Positions 48,798-57,360 of a stretch of DNA of 64,000 nt are shown here, piece after piece; positions within the stretch are counted from its first letter, which is position 1, and every line of letters begins with the position of its first letter. The position numbers and the translations under genes are program-made. The DNA comes from Arthrobacter sp. Alg241-R88. GTDB taxonomy: Bacteria > Actinomycetota > Actinomycetes > Actinomycetales > Micrococcaceae. The notes under the pieces were generated by a model. That model worked only from the letters and a program-made list of their open reading frames with translations. It did not search any database and was not told the origin of the DNA. The DNA lies in assembly GCF_900537115.1 (NCBI RefSeq), contig NZ_UNRG01000002.1:558591-622590 (forward strand), in the 5' to 3' direction.

Positions 48798-48824
48798 CTA
48801 ACTAAGCAGAAGGATCGCACGCAT
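48798..48824 (-). CDS. leuS leader peptide with three tandem Leu codons
   Basis: Eight-residue ORF MRAILLLS: ATG CGT GCG ATC CTT CTG CTT AGT TAG. Three consecutive Leu codons after an Ile, followed by a hairpin, an intrinsic terminator and leuS. The start resembles the leuA leader (MRAELLLLS). No Shine-Dalgarno; TAAAGT ends six bases before the ATG, so translation is probably leaderless. Confidence 0.72.
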   Translation of the reverse strand: MRAILLLS

Positions 48825-48830
48825 GAAACC

Positions 48831-48836
48831 ACTTTA
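48831..48836 (-). promoter_or_regulatory. Candidate -10 box of the leuS leader transcript
   Basis: TAAAGT on the minus strand, then GGTTTC, then the leader ATG: spacing that puts +1 on the A of ATG. Same arrangement as at the leuA leader. No clear -35. Confidence 0.55.
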
Positions 48837-48926
48837 GCGCACCACCACACCTCCCTATGTCGCCACGGCCGGCTGAAGAGATGGAAAAGCAGACGGTTGG
48901 TGTGACAAAGCCAACCGGGAGTGAAA

Positions 48927-49055
48927 GCAAGGAAGGCGGCCGCTCGCCCGGGTGTGGTGGGCACCCGTGGGGGCCCCTGCTGCGAGGGCCCCGACACGAG
49001 CTTGCGAGTGTTGGGAGCACCCGGGGACGGGCGGGGCAGCGGCCGCCTTCCTTGC
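48927..49055. repeat. 129-bp palindromic element between glpK and leuS
   Basis: Outer arms are an 18-bp perfect inverted repeat, GCAAGGAAGGCGGCCGCT at 48927-48944 and its complement at 49038-49055. Inside, CCCGGGTG pairs with CACCCGGG, and two smaller hairpins (GGGGCCC/GGGCCCC and ACAC...GTGT) fill the centre, so the whole element can fold as a branched cruciform. No ORF in it that I trust. Confidence 0.8.
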
Positions 49056-49084
49056 GTGGTGCGACGGGCATCCCGCCGCACCAC
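49056..49084 (-). terminator. Hairpin after glpK
   Basis: GTGGTGCGGCGGG, loop ATG, CCCGTCGCACCAC on the glpK strand (13 pairs including one G-U), 19 bp after the glpK stop and abutting the 129-bp palindrome. No U-tract. Confidence 0.55.
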
Positions 49085-49102
49085 ACATTCCTGCTGAGTT
49101 TC

Positions 49103-50617
49103 CTACTTCACGTCCTCGTCCACCCAATCCATGGACTTCGTCACGGCCTTCTTCCACAGCCGCATCTGCCGGTCCTGCTCGGCGTGGTCCATCTGGGGTT
49201 CCCAGCGCTTGTCTTCGGACCAGTTGGATGACAGTTCGCCGAGGTCCTTCCAGAAGTCGACTGCGAGGCCGGCGGCGTAGGCGGCACCCAGGGCGGTGGT
49301 CTCCACCACCTTGGGCCGGATGACGGGGACGCCAAGGATGTCTGCCTGGAACTGCATCAGAGCATCATTGGCGACCATGCCGCCGTCGACCTTCAATTCG
49401 GAGAGCGGTACGCCGGAGTCCGCGTTCACGGCGTCGAGCACCTCGCGGGTCTGGAATGCCGTGGCTTCCAGCGCTGCCCGGGCGATGTGGCTCTTGTTGA
49501 CGAACCGGGTGAGGCCCACGATGGCGCCCCGGGCATCGGAACGCCAATATGGCGCGAAGAGCCCGGAGAATGCCGGAACGATGTACACGCCGCCGTTGTC
49601 CTTCACCGAAGCAGCGAGGGTTTCCACTTCCGGGGCACTGCTGATCATGCCCAGGTTGTCCCGCAACCATTGGATCAGGGAGCCTGTGACTGCGATGGAA
49701 CCTTCAAGGGCGTAATGGGGTGCCGCGCCGCCAAGCTTGTAGCCCACCGTGGTCAGCAGGCCGTTCTTGGAGTGCACGATTTCCTCGCCGGTGTTGAAGA
49801 TCAGGAAGCAGCCCGTCCCGTAGGTATTCTTGGCCTCACCGGTCTGGAACGCCGCCTGGCCGAACGTGGCTGCCTGCTGGTCGCCAAGGATGCCGGCCAC
49901 CGGAACCTCGCGGAGAAGCTGCGAGGTGTGGACGGTGCCGTACACCTCCGAGGAGGACTTGATCTCCGGCATCATGGACCGCGGAACGCCGAAGATGCCC
50001 AGGATTTCCTCGTCCCACTGCAGTGTCTCCAGATCCATGAACAGCGTGCGCGAGGCATTGGTGACGTCGGTGACGTGGACGCCGCCGTCCACCCCGCCGG
50101 TGAGGTTCCACAGGACCCAGGCGTCGGTGTTGCCGAACACCAGGTCTCCCGCTTCGGCCCTCTGGCGTGCGCCGTCCACATTGTCCAGGATCCACTTGAT
50201 CTTGGTGCCCGAGAAGTACGTGGCCAGCGGAAGGCCCACCTTCTGCTTGAAACGGTCCGCTCCCCCGTCCCTGGCCAGTTCGTCCACGATGTCCTGCGTG
50301 CGGGTGTCCTGCCAGACGATGGCGTTGTAGACCGCTTCACCCGTTGTTTTGTCCCACACCACGGCGGTTTCGCGCTGGTTGGTGATGCCGACGGCGGCAA
50401 TGTCGTGTCGCGTCAGGTTCGCCTTCGACAAGGCTGAGGCGATGACCTCACGGGTGTTGTTCCAGATTTCGGCGGGGTTGTGCTCCACCCAGCCGGCTTT
50501 GGGGAAGATCTGTTCGTGTTCCATCTGCCCGGAGGAGACGATGCTGCCGCTGTGGTCGAAGATGATGGCCCTTGTGCTGGTGGTTCCCTGGTCGATGGCG
50601 ATTACGTACTGGTTCAC
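49103..50617 (-). CDS. glpK: Glycerol kinase
   Basis: Phosphorylates glycerol to glycerol-3-phosphate with ATP. 504 aa, FGGY family. The N-terminal phosphate motif is [40 protein letters not shown] carries glycerol-contact residues; the second FGGY signature region has [20 protein letters not shown]. Third gene of glpD-glpF-glpK, all minus strand, with gaps of 91 and 46 bp. Confidence 0.97.
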   Translation of the reverse strand: MNQYVIAIDQGTTSTRAIIFDHSGSIVSSGQMEHEQIFPKAGWVEHNPAEIWNNTREVIASALSKANLTRHDIAAVGITNQRETAVVWDKTTGEAVYNAIVWQDTRTQDIVDELARDGGADRFKQKVGLPLATYFSGTKIKWILDNVDGARQRAEAGDLVFGNTDAWVLWNLTGGVDGGVHVTDVTNASRTLFMDLETLQWDEEILGIFGVPRSMMPEIKSSSEVYGTVHTSQLLREVPVAGILGDQQAATFGQAAFQTGEAKNTYGTGCFLIFNTGEEIVHSKNGLLTTVGYKLGGAAPHYALEGSIAVTGSLIQWLRDNLGMISSAPEVETLAASVKDNGGVYIVPAFSGLFAPYWRSDARGAIVGLTRFVNKSHIARAALEATAFQTREVLDAVNADSGVPLSELKVDGGMVANDALMQFQADILGVPVIRPKVVETTALGAAYAAGLAVDFWKDLGELSSNWSEDKRWEPQMDHAEQDRQMRLWKKAVTKSMDWVDEDVK

Positions 50618-50663
50618 GATGACGTCCTTGTCTTGAGGTGTGATTTTGGGCGGTGGTTAGGGG

Positions 50664-51413
50664 TCAGGATGCTGCTGTGGCGATGATCGGGACGATCCGG
50701 GCGACCAGGCCGCCCAGGGCACCACCGACCAGCGGGCCGACTACAGGGATCCAGGAATAGCCCCAGTCGCTGGAGCCCTTGCCCTTGATGGGCAGCAGGG
50801 CGTGGGCGATGCGCGGGCCGAGGTCACGGGCGGGGTTAATGGCGTAGCCGGTGGGTCCGCCGAGTGATACACCGATGCCGACAACGAGCAGCGCGACAGC
50901 CAGCGGCCCAAGGCCGGATGGGGTGCCACCAAAGGTGAGGATGACGAACACCAGCACAAAGGTGCCGATGATTTCGGTCACCAGGTTCCAGGAGCTGGAG
51001 CGGATGGCCGGGCCAGTGGAGAAAACGCCCAGTTTGCTGGCAACTTCCTCTTCGGCGTCGAAGTGCTGCTTGTAGGCGAGCCAGCAGACCACTGCGCCGA
51101 GGAAGGCACCCAGCAGTTCTCCGCCGAAGTAGGTCAGCGTAGAGGCGAAATCCACGGGAACATCGGGGGCGTATTCGCCGGCTCCGTTGGCGAGCAGGCC
51201 CAGCGTCACGGCCGGGTTCAGGTGTGCCCCGGATTTCGCGGCCACATAGACACCCGCGAAAACTGCGACACCCCATCCCCAGGTGACCATCAGGAACCCG
51301 CCGCTGTTGCCTTTCGTCCCCCGCAGGGCGACGTTGGCGACGACGCCGCAACCCAGCAGGGTCAGCATCGCCGTTCCGAAGACTTCGGATAGAAAAACAA
51401 TTCCAAGAGACAT
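50664..51413 (-). CDS. glpF: Glycerol uptake facilitator (aquaglyceroporin)
   Basis: MIP-family channel, 249 aa. The two NPA boxes are SGAHLNPAVTLG (NPA at 66-68) and YAINPARDLGPR near residue 200; Asp after NPAR is the glycerol-facilitator signature as opposed to water-only aquaporins. Six hydrophobic helices. It sits between glpD and glpK in the glycerol operon. Confidence 0.95.
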   Translation of the reverse strand: MSLGIVFLSEVFGTAMLTLLGCGVVANVALRGTKGNSGGFLMVTWGWGVAVFAGVYVAAKSGAHLNPAVTLGLLANGAGEYAPDVPVDFASTLTYFGGELLGAFLGAVVCWLAYKQHFDAEEEVASKLGVFSTGPAIRSSSWNLVTEIIGTFVLVFVILTFGGTPSGLGPLAVALLVVGIGVSLGGPTGYAINPARDLGPRIAHALLPIKGKGSSDWGYSWIPVVGPLVGGALGGLVARIVPIIATAAS

Positions 51414-51504
51414 CTTTGACTCCTCTATTTTCTGTTGTCAGTCCTTCGCGGGTTGAAGGACCGTTGGGCCGGGACGGGTTGAGCGCCCCGGCCGACAGCC
51501 TGTC

Positions 51505-53319
51505 CTATGCGACCAGGCTGTGCGTTTCTACGCGGTGGAACCGCTGCAGCACGTCCTGCGCGTGCCGGATTTCCGCTGCACGTGCTGCGGCGTCCCATCC
51601 CAGCGGACCGGAGAGCACCTCCGCCACCTCGTTGAGCAGCTCGCCAGTCACGAGGCCCCGGAAAGCCAGGGAAGTGCGGCGGATGAGGACATCCACGAGG
51701 TGTCCAACCTGCTCATGGGCTGCCATGAACTCCAGTTCACGGACACTCAGTTCCCGGGTGGAGCGCAGCAAGTGGTCCGGCCCGCCGTCGAGGTAGGCCA
51801 TCACCGCCTCCGCCCTGGTTCCGTAGCGGGTGAGCATGCCGGCGGTCCGGTCCGCGTCCCGGCCGGCAGTCATGTGGTCCTTGATCCACTTCTGCACACC
51901 CGCCTCGTCCGCGGGGAAACCGGCGCCGCCGCCGATGGCGAGCTGCGCCGTCGATACTTTGCGCTGCGCGCCGACTTCGGCGAGGACGTCATTGGTCAAA
52001 TGCTCGGCCAGCGCCCGAAAGGTGGTCCATTTGCCGCCCACCAGGCTGAGCACGACGGCGCCCGCCCCGGGTGTGCTGCTCCCGGGGCCCCGGCGCTCGA
52101 TCCGGTAATCCCGGGAGACGAAGCCGGGCTGGGTCGCATCGTGTTTAGGCAACGGCCGTACGCCGGAGAAGGTGTAGACAATCTGTTCGCGCTTGACGGG
52201 AACGCTCGGGAAGACGTGACCGATGAGTTCGAAGAAGTACTCAATTTCCGCATCGGTGCAGACGGCATCCTGGGCCATATCGGCATCAATGTCCGTGGTC
52301 CCAACGAGGACGCGGTCCCCCATCGGATAGATGAGCACGATGCGGCCGTCGGTGTGTTCAAAGAAGATTTCGCGTCCCCGGCAGGCGGCGAGGAGCTCCG
52401 GGTGGTCGAGCACGATGTGGGACCCCTTGGTGCCGCCCATAAAGCTGGAGGCTGCTCCCATGGCTTCGTTGGTGAGGTCCACCCAGGCGCCCGTGGTGTT
52501 CACGATGACGTCGGCCGTGAAATCGAATTCCTCACCGGTCAGCTCATCCCGCAACCGGACCGTGCTTCCTTTGCCAGTGCCGCGGTTGGGCTCGCCGGTC
52601 ATGGATTTCAGCGACAGGTAGTTGCTGGCACGTGCCGTACTGCCCTGGGGGTTGGCACCGGACGCGCGGCCTGCCTTTTCGCCGTCCTGCAGGACATCAA
52701 GGGTGAGCCGCTCGGGGTTGTGGACGGAAGCATCGAAGTAGGTGGCCGCATACTTGACGTCGGGACGGAGGGCGGGCAGTTCAGCAAGGGCTCGTTTGTG
52801 TCCCCTGAACTGGTGGCGCGGCACCGTGCCGCCGTCGCGGGAAAACGAGTCGTACAGGCTGAGGCCGATCCTAATAAGGAAGGCGCCGCGTTCCTTGGGC
52901 TTGCCCTGCTGCTTGTGGGTGAGGAAACGCAGGGGGGCCGCGAGCACTCCGGAAAAGGTGCTGAAGATAGGGATAGTGGTCTGCAGCGGTTTGACGTAGT
53001 GCGGTGCGATCCGGAGCAATCTGTTGCGTTCCACCACCGACTCCCGGACCAGCCGGAACTCGCCGTTCTCCAGGTAGCGGATGCCGCCGTGGATCATGTG
53101 CGAGGAGGCGCCGCTGGCTCCCTGGCAGTAGTCACCGCGTTCCACAAGCGCCACGTCCACCCCCTGCAGGGCGAGGTCCCGGAAAGTTGCGACGCCGTTG
53201 ATCCCGCCACCCACCACCAGCACTTTTGCGTGCGGCCGGAGCCGCAGATTGTGTACTGATGCGCGTTCAGCTCCCGGCTTTGGTGCGGCGGGGCGGGCGG
53301 GTGAATCCTTGGGTCCCAA
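51505..53319 (-). CDS. glpD: Glycerol-3-phosphate dehydrogenase, FAD-dependent
   Basis: Oxidises glycerol-3-phosphate to dihydroxyacetone phosphate, feeding electrons to quinone. 604 aa. FAD-binding Rossmann motif VLVVGGGINGVATFRDLAL near residue 33, then GDYCQGASGASSHMIHGGIR; C-terminal DAO_C domain with TRYGTRAEAVMAYL. TTG start with GGGAG about six bases upstream. First gene of the glp unit and divergent from the SorC-type regulator. Confidence 0.96.
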   Translation of the reverse strand: MGPKDSPARPAAPKPGAERASVHNLRLRPHAKVLVVGGGINGVATFRDLALQGVDVALVERGDYCQGASGASSHMIHGGIRYLENGEFRLVRESVVERNRLLRIAPHYVKPLQTTIPIFSTFSGVLAAPLRFLTHKQQGKPKERGAFLIRIGLSLYDSFSRDGGTVPRHQFRGHKRALAELPALRPDVKYAATYFDASVHNPERLTLDVLQDGEKAGRASGANPQGSTARASNYLSLKSMTGEPNRGTGKGSTVRLRDELTGEEFDFTADVIVNTTGAWVDLTNEAMGAASSFMGGTKGSHIVLDHPELLAACRGREIFFEHTDGRIVLIYPMGDRVLVGTTDIDADMAQDAVCTDAEIEYFFELIGHVFPSVPVKREQIVYTFSGVRPLPKHDATQPGFVSRDYRIERRGPGSSTPGAGAVVLSLVGGKWTTFRALAEHLTNDVLAEVGAQRKVSTAQLAIGGGAGFPADEAGVQKWIKDHMTAGRDADRTAGMLTRYGTRAEAVMAYLDGGPDHLLRSTRELSVRELEFMAAHEQVGHLVDVLIRRTSLAFRGLVTGELLNEVAEVLSGPLGWDAAARAAEIRHAQDVLQRFHRVETHSLVA

Positions 53320-53416
53320 AACAACTCCCTTGGGGCTTTGTGTGGCGCGGACACAGAAAAGTGATCCGCCGTTCTCAACTATTGTTTGGAGTAATGGAAA
53401 ATGGAGTCAAGCACTA

Positions 53417-53430
53417 TGCACAAACGTGCA
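53417..53430. promoter_or_regulatory. Candidate operator in glpD / regulator divergent region
   Basis: TGCAC-AAAC-GTGCA, a 14-bp palindrome with 5-bp arms, 13 bp before the regulator start and 97 bp before the glpD start. Size and position suit a SorC/DeoR-type regulator controlling itself and glpD. Confidence 0.45.
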
Positions 53431-53443
53431 GAATGGAGTCCAG

Positions 53444-54418
53444 GTGGACGCTTCCCGGCACGCTGATGCCCTTCGAGCTGCACAAATGTATTACTTGCAG
53501 GACCTCACGATGGACGCCATCGCCCGCGAACTCGGGACATCCCGCTCGACTGTTTCCCGGCTGTTGTCCTCGGCCCGGGATTCGGGGCTGGTCCAGGTCC
53601 AGATCCGCAATCCCCTGGACACTGGACCGGAGTTGGAGGGCCTGATTCGCCGCCGGTACGGAGTAGACGCACACGTTGTACCGGTGGTGGAAACACTTAA
53701 CGAGGCCGAGACCCTGGACCGGGTGGCGATGCAGGCCGCCCGCACCATCGGGCCCCTGGTGGATTCCAACGCGATCATCGGCGTCGCCTGGGGTTCCACC
53801 CTCAGCGCCGTCAGCCGCCACCTGACGAGGAAAATTACCCACGACAGCGTAGTGGTGCAGCTGAACGGCGCCGGCAATATGCACACGACGGGCATTACCT
53901 ACGCCAGTGACATCATGCGCCGCTTCGGCAGTGCTTACGGCGCGCGGGTGGAACAATTCCCCGTTCCGGCATTTTTCGACCACGCCGCCACCAAGACAGC
54001 CATGTGGAATGAACGAAGCGTGCAGCGGATCCTTGAACTTCAGGCAAAGATGAGCATCGCGATCTTTGGGGTGGGATCCGTCGATGCCGATTTCCCCAGC
54101 CACGTCTATGCCGGCGGTTATTTGGACGAGGGCGACCTCAACATCCTGGCAACGTCCGACGTCGTGGGTGACGTTGCGACGGTGTTCTTCCGCGCTGACG
54201 GTTCCTCCGACGGGATCGTCCTGAACGAACGGTCCACGGGCCCGGCCCTCGCCGAACTTCGGCGGGTAAGGCGCAGGATCTGCGTGGTTTCGGGCGTATC
54301 GAAGATCAACGGGCTCAAGGGCGCCTTAGCGGCGCGCCTGGCTACGGACCTGATCCTCGACGAAGCCACAGCGCGCCGCCTGGTGGGCATGGAGGGCCTT
54401 GCCGTGGCGAGTAGGTAG
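53444..54418 (+). CDS. SorC/DeoR-type sugar-binding transcriptional regulator
   Basis: 324 aa from GTG 53444 (GGAG upstream). N-terminal HTH at about 20-50 (LTMDAIARELGTSRSTVSRL), then the SorC-type phosphosugar-binding domain (about 55-320), with GVAWGSTLSAVSRHL and FGVGSVDADFP. Adjacent to and divergent from glpD-glpF-glpK, so control of glycerol use, perhaps by glycerol-3-phosphate, is a reasonable inference. Downstream genes follow on the same strand. Confidence 0.88.
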   Translation: MDASRHADALRAAQMYYLQDLTMDAIARELGTSRSTVSRLLSSARDSGLVQVQIRNPLDTGPELEGLIRRRYGVDAHVVPVVETLNEAETLDRVAMQAARTIGPLVDSNAIIGVAWGSTLSAVSRHLTRKITHDSVVVQLNGAGNMHTTGITYASDIMRRFGSAYGARVEQFPVPAFFDHAATKTAMWNERSVQRILELQAKMSIAIFGVGSVDADFPSHVYAGGYLDEGDLNILATSDVVGDVATVFFRADGSSDGIVLNERSTGPALAELRRVRRRICVVSGVSKINGLKGALAARLATDLILDEATARRLVGMEGLAVASR

Positions 54419-54422
54419 AGTC

Positions 54423-55298
54423 ATGGCTATGAGGATCTCCCCGCGGCTGAGCCTGAACAACGGCGTGCTGATCGACCAGTTGGGCTACGGCCTGTACAAG
54501 GTGCCGCCATCGGAGGCGGCGGGCCTTGTGGCCATGGCCCTCGGTTCCGGATACCGCCACTTCGACACTGCCGCCATGTACGGCAACGAGTCGGGGGTTG
54601 CCCGCGGCATCAGTTCCCAGCTCGGAACGCAGGCAGGCAGCGGTGGCTCCGGTGAACTTTTCCCGGCACCGGCCAGGGAGGACGTCTTTGTTACCACCAA
54701 AGTGTGGAACGACCACCACGGCTACGACGCCACCCTGCGTGCATTCGACAACTCCATGGTCAACCTGGGCCTGGACTACGTAGACATGTACCTCATCCAC
54801 TGGCCCTGCCCCGGGCGCGGGCTGTACCCCGAAACCTACCGGGCCATGGAGACCCTCTACCGAGAGGGAAAAGTGCGGGCCATCGGCGTCAGCAACTTCC
54901 AGCCTGCCCATCTGGACCGGCTGATGCAGACCGCAGAGGTAACTCCAGCTGTCAACCAGATCGAGCTGCACCCCTGGCTCCAGCAGCTGGAGCTGCGGAA
55001 AATCCACGATGATCTAGGGATCAGGACCGAGGCGTGGAGCCCCTTGGGGCGCGGACGTGTGCTTTCGGATCCTGTAGTCCAGGCGTGTGCCGCCGAACAC
55101 GGCCGGTCGCCGGCGCAGATCATCCTCCGCTGGCACATACAACTGGGGAACATCGCCATCCCCAAGGCAAGCACCGAGGCGCGCATCCGCGAGAACCTTA
55201 ACGTCTTCGGCTTTGAGCTCTCGGCCAGGGACATGGATGCGCTCGCCGGCCTGGACCGGGGACAGCGGACCGGTTCCCACCCGGACAACGTCAATTAG
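54423..55298 (+). CDS. Aldo/keto reductase
   Basis: 291-aa NADPH-dependent oxidoreductase of the AKR superfamily. The catalytic tetrad is visible: Asp48 and Tyr53 in HFDTAAMYGNE, Lys93 in VTTKVWND, His126 in YLIHWPCP. C-terminal cofactor motif IPKASTEARIREN. It starts 4 bp after the regulator gene. Substrate unknown; glyceraldehyde-type substrates would fit the glycerol neighbourhood, but this is speculation. Confidence 0.93.
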   Translation: MAMRISPRLSLNNGVLIDQLGYGLYKVPPSEAAGLVAMALGSGYRHFDTAAMYGNESGVARGISSQLGTQAGSGGSGELFPAPAREDVFVTTKVWNDHHGYDATLRAFDNSMVNLGLDYVDMYLIHWPCPGRGLYPETYRAMETLYREGKVRAIGVSNFQPAHLDRLMQTAEVTPAVNQIELHPWLQQLELRKIHDDLGIRTEAWSPLGRGRVLSDPVVQACAAEHGRSPAQIILRWHIQLGNIAIPKASTEARIRENLNVFGFELSARDMDALAGLDRGQRTGSHPDNVN

Positions 55299-55305
55299 GA
55301 CTCGC

Positions 55306-56235
55306 ATGGAAACAGCACACACCGGGCGATCCTCCACGCCCTACTTCATCGGCCCGGACCTGGCCGGCCGCACCCATGCCTCATCCGTGCAGCTGGCCGG
55401 CGGCAGGGTGGCTTTCTGGACCTATGAGCCAGTGCTGCAAACGGCTGAGACCCGGACCATCCTGGTGATCCACGGATTCCGCGGCGACCACCACGGGCTG
55501 CTTCGGGTGGCTGACCAGCTTCCGGAGATGCGCATCATCATGCCCGACCTGCCCGGCTTCGGCAGTTCGGAAGCCTTCGGGCCAGGTGGACATACCGTCC
55601 CGGGCTACGGCGCATTCATCACGGAATTCATGGCGTCCCTCGGCCTGGGGCCGGATACGGTTCTGCTGGGGCACTCGTTCGGGTCCATCATTGCCGCCCA
55701 TTTCGTGGCCGCCCACCCCGGCGCCGTGAATCCGCTGATCCTCATCAACCCCATCGCAGCGCCTGCCCTCGAGGGCCCCAAAGGCGTGATGACCAGGCTG
55801 GCGGTGCTGTACTACCGCCTTGCCGCCCGCCTTCCCCGTCCCCTGGGGCTGGCCCTGCTGCGCAGCCCTCTGATTGTCCGGGTGATGAGCGAGGCCATGG
55901 CCAAGACAGGCGACCGGGACCTTCGGCGCTTTATCCACGGCCAGCACCACGCGTACTTCAGTGCTTTTGCCAGCCGTGACAGCCTCCTCGAATCGTTCAC
56001 TGCCTCGGTCAGCAGCCATGTGGCCGAGGTGGCCGGCAGCCTGACCCTTCCGGTGCTCCTGATCGCGGGTGAGAAGGATGAAATCGCCACGCTTCCCGAC
56101 CAGCACCGGCTCGTCGAACTGCTGCCGAACGGCGAACTCGAGGTCATTGCTGATGTTGGCCACTTGATCCACTACGAAACGCCGGAGCCGGCCGCCCGCT
56201 ACATCCGCAGCTTCCTTAAGGACCACGCCGCGTGA
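55306..56235 (+). CDS. Alpha/beta-fold hydrolase
   Basis: 309 aa. Oxyanion motif ILVIHGFRGDHHG, nucleophile elbow LLGHSFGS with Ser124, acid in GEKDEI, and catalytic His in DVGHLIHYE (about 286). Substrate unknown. Starts 7 bp after the aldo/keto reductase and overlaps the glycosyltransferase start by 4 bp, so these three are one transcription unit. Confidence 0.9.
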   Translation: METAHTGRSSTPYFIGPDLAGRTHASSVQLAGGRVAFWTYEPVLQTAETRTILVIHGFRGDHHGLLRVADQLPEMRIIMPDLPGFGSSEAFGPGGHTVPGYGAFITEFMASLGLGPDTVLLGHSFGSIIAAHFVAAHPGAVNPLILINPIAAPALEGPKGVMTRLAVLYYRLAARLPRPLGLALLRSPLIVRVMSEAMAKTGDRDLRRFIHGQHHAYFSAFASRDSLLESFTASVSSHVAEVAGSLTLPVLLIAGEKDEIATLPDQHRLVELLPNGELEVIADVGHLIHYETPEPAARYIRSFLKDHAA

Positions 56236-57335
56236 AGATTGTCATCGACGCCCGGTTCACCCGGACAGACCACCACGACGGCATCAGCCGCTACGGCGCG
56301 AGCCTGATCGCGGCTGCCTCCAAGATCGCCGACGTTTCGATGCTGATCTCTGACGTCCGCCAACTGGCCCTGTTGCCGGATGTGCCGTACACATTGATCA
56401 ACAGCCCCCTGTCCCCCGCGGAACTGTTCGTTGCCCGCAAGATCAACCCGCTCGGCGCGGACGTGGTGGTCTGCCCAATGCAGACGATGGGCACCTTGGG
56501 CCGCAAGTACGGCCTGGTCCTGACCCTGCACGACCTCATCTACTACGAGCACCCAGCACCTCCGGGATTCCTGCCGGCCCCGGTGCGGCTGCTCTGGCGC
56601 CTCTATCACAAGGCATACTGGCCGCAGCGCCTCCTACTCAACCGGGCCGACGTCGTAGCCACCATCAGCCGGACCACGGAGGCACTGATGGCCAAATACC
56701 GGCTGACCCGCCGTCCTGTCCGGATTATCAGCAATGCACCGCAGCCGGCCCAGGAGCCCCGCTCCCCTGAAGCCGGCGCCAAACCCTGCCTCGTGTACAT
56801 GGGCTCATTCATGCCCTATAAAAACGTGGAAACCATGGTGGCCGGAATGGCTGGACTGCCCGGCTTCACGCTTCACCTGCTCAGCCGGATCACTCCTCAG
56901 CGGCGCGCCGAACTGGAGAAGCTCATCCCGCCTGGAGCGAAAGTGGAGTTTCACAACGGCGTCACCGACGAGGAATACGCCACGTTCCTGGAAACAGCCA
57001 CCGCTCTGGTAAGTCTTTCCCGGGCGGAAGGATACGGCCTGCCGCTGGTCGAGGCCATGGCCCTGGGCACGCCGGTCATCGCCAGCGACATCCCCATATT
57101 CCGGGAAGTCGGCGGCGATGCAGCCAGCTATGTTGACCCGGCATCGCCCCAGCAGTTTGCCGACGCTGTAAAGGAAATGGACGACCGGGAACGGTGGGAA
57201 GACATCTCGCGGCGCTCTGTTGCCCGTGCCCGCGAATTCAGCTGGGAGGAATCCGCCCGCCAACTGGTGGACGTGGCACACGACATCGTCGCCCAGCGCC
57301 GCGGCACGATGACAGAGCGCCGCCGCACACATTAA
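56232..57335 (+). CDS. Glycosyltransferase family 1/4
   Basis: 367-aa GT-B fold glycosyltransferase. N-terminal FTRTDHHDGISRYGASL, central LVYMGSFMPYKNVETMVAGM, and the donor-binding C-terminal motif SRAEGYGLPLVEAMALGTPV with its E-x7-E-type acidic pair. No membrane helix. Acceptor and donor are unknown; a nucleotide-sugar mannosyl- or glucosyl-transfer role is likely. GTG start inside the hydrolase stop (GTGA overlap). Last gene of the run, convergent with priA. Confidence 0.9.
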   Translation: MKIVIDARFTRTDHHDGISRYGASLIAAASKIADVSMLISDVRQLALLPDVPYTLINSPLSPAELFVARKINPLGADVVVCPMQTMGTLGRKYGLVLTLHDLIYYEHPAPPGFLPAPVRLLWRLYHKAYWPQRLLLNRADVVATISRTTEALMAKYRLTRRPVRIISNAPQPAQEPRSPEAGAKPCLVYMGSFMPYKNVETMVAGMAGLPGFTLHLLSRITPQRRAELEKLIPPGAKVEFHNGVTDEEYATFLETATALVSLSRAEGYGLPLVEAMALGTPVIASDIPIFREVGGDAASYVDPASPQQFADAVKEMDDRERWEDISRRSVARAREFSWEESARQLVDVAHDIVAQRRGTMTERRRTH

Positions 57336-57360
57336 CAGCGGCGTCGGCCAGTAGGCTCCG

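Noticed and set aside
48650..48850. T-box riboswitch for leuS
   Set aside because: No T-box sequence (TGGNACCGCG-like) or long specifier stem is present; the leader ORF and terminator explain the region better.
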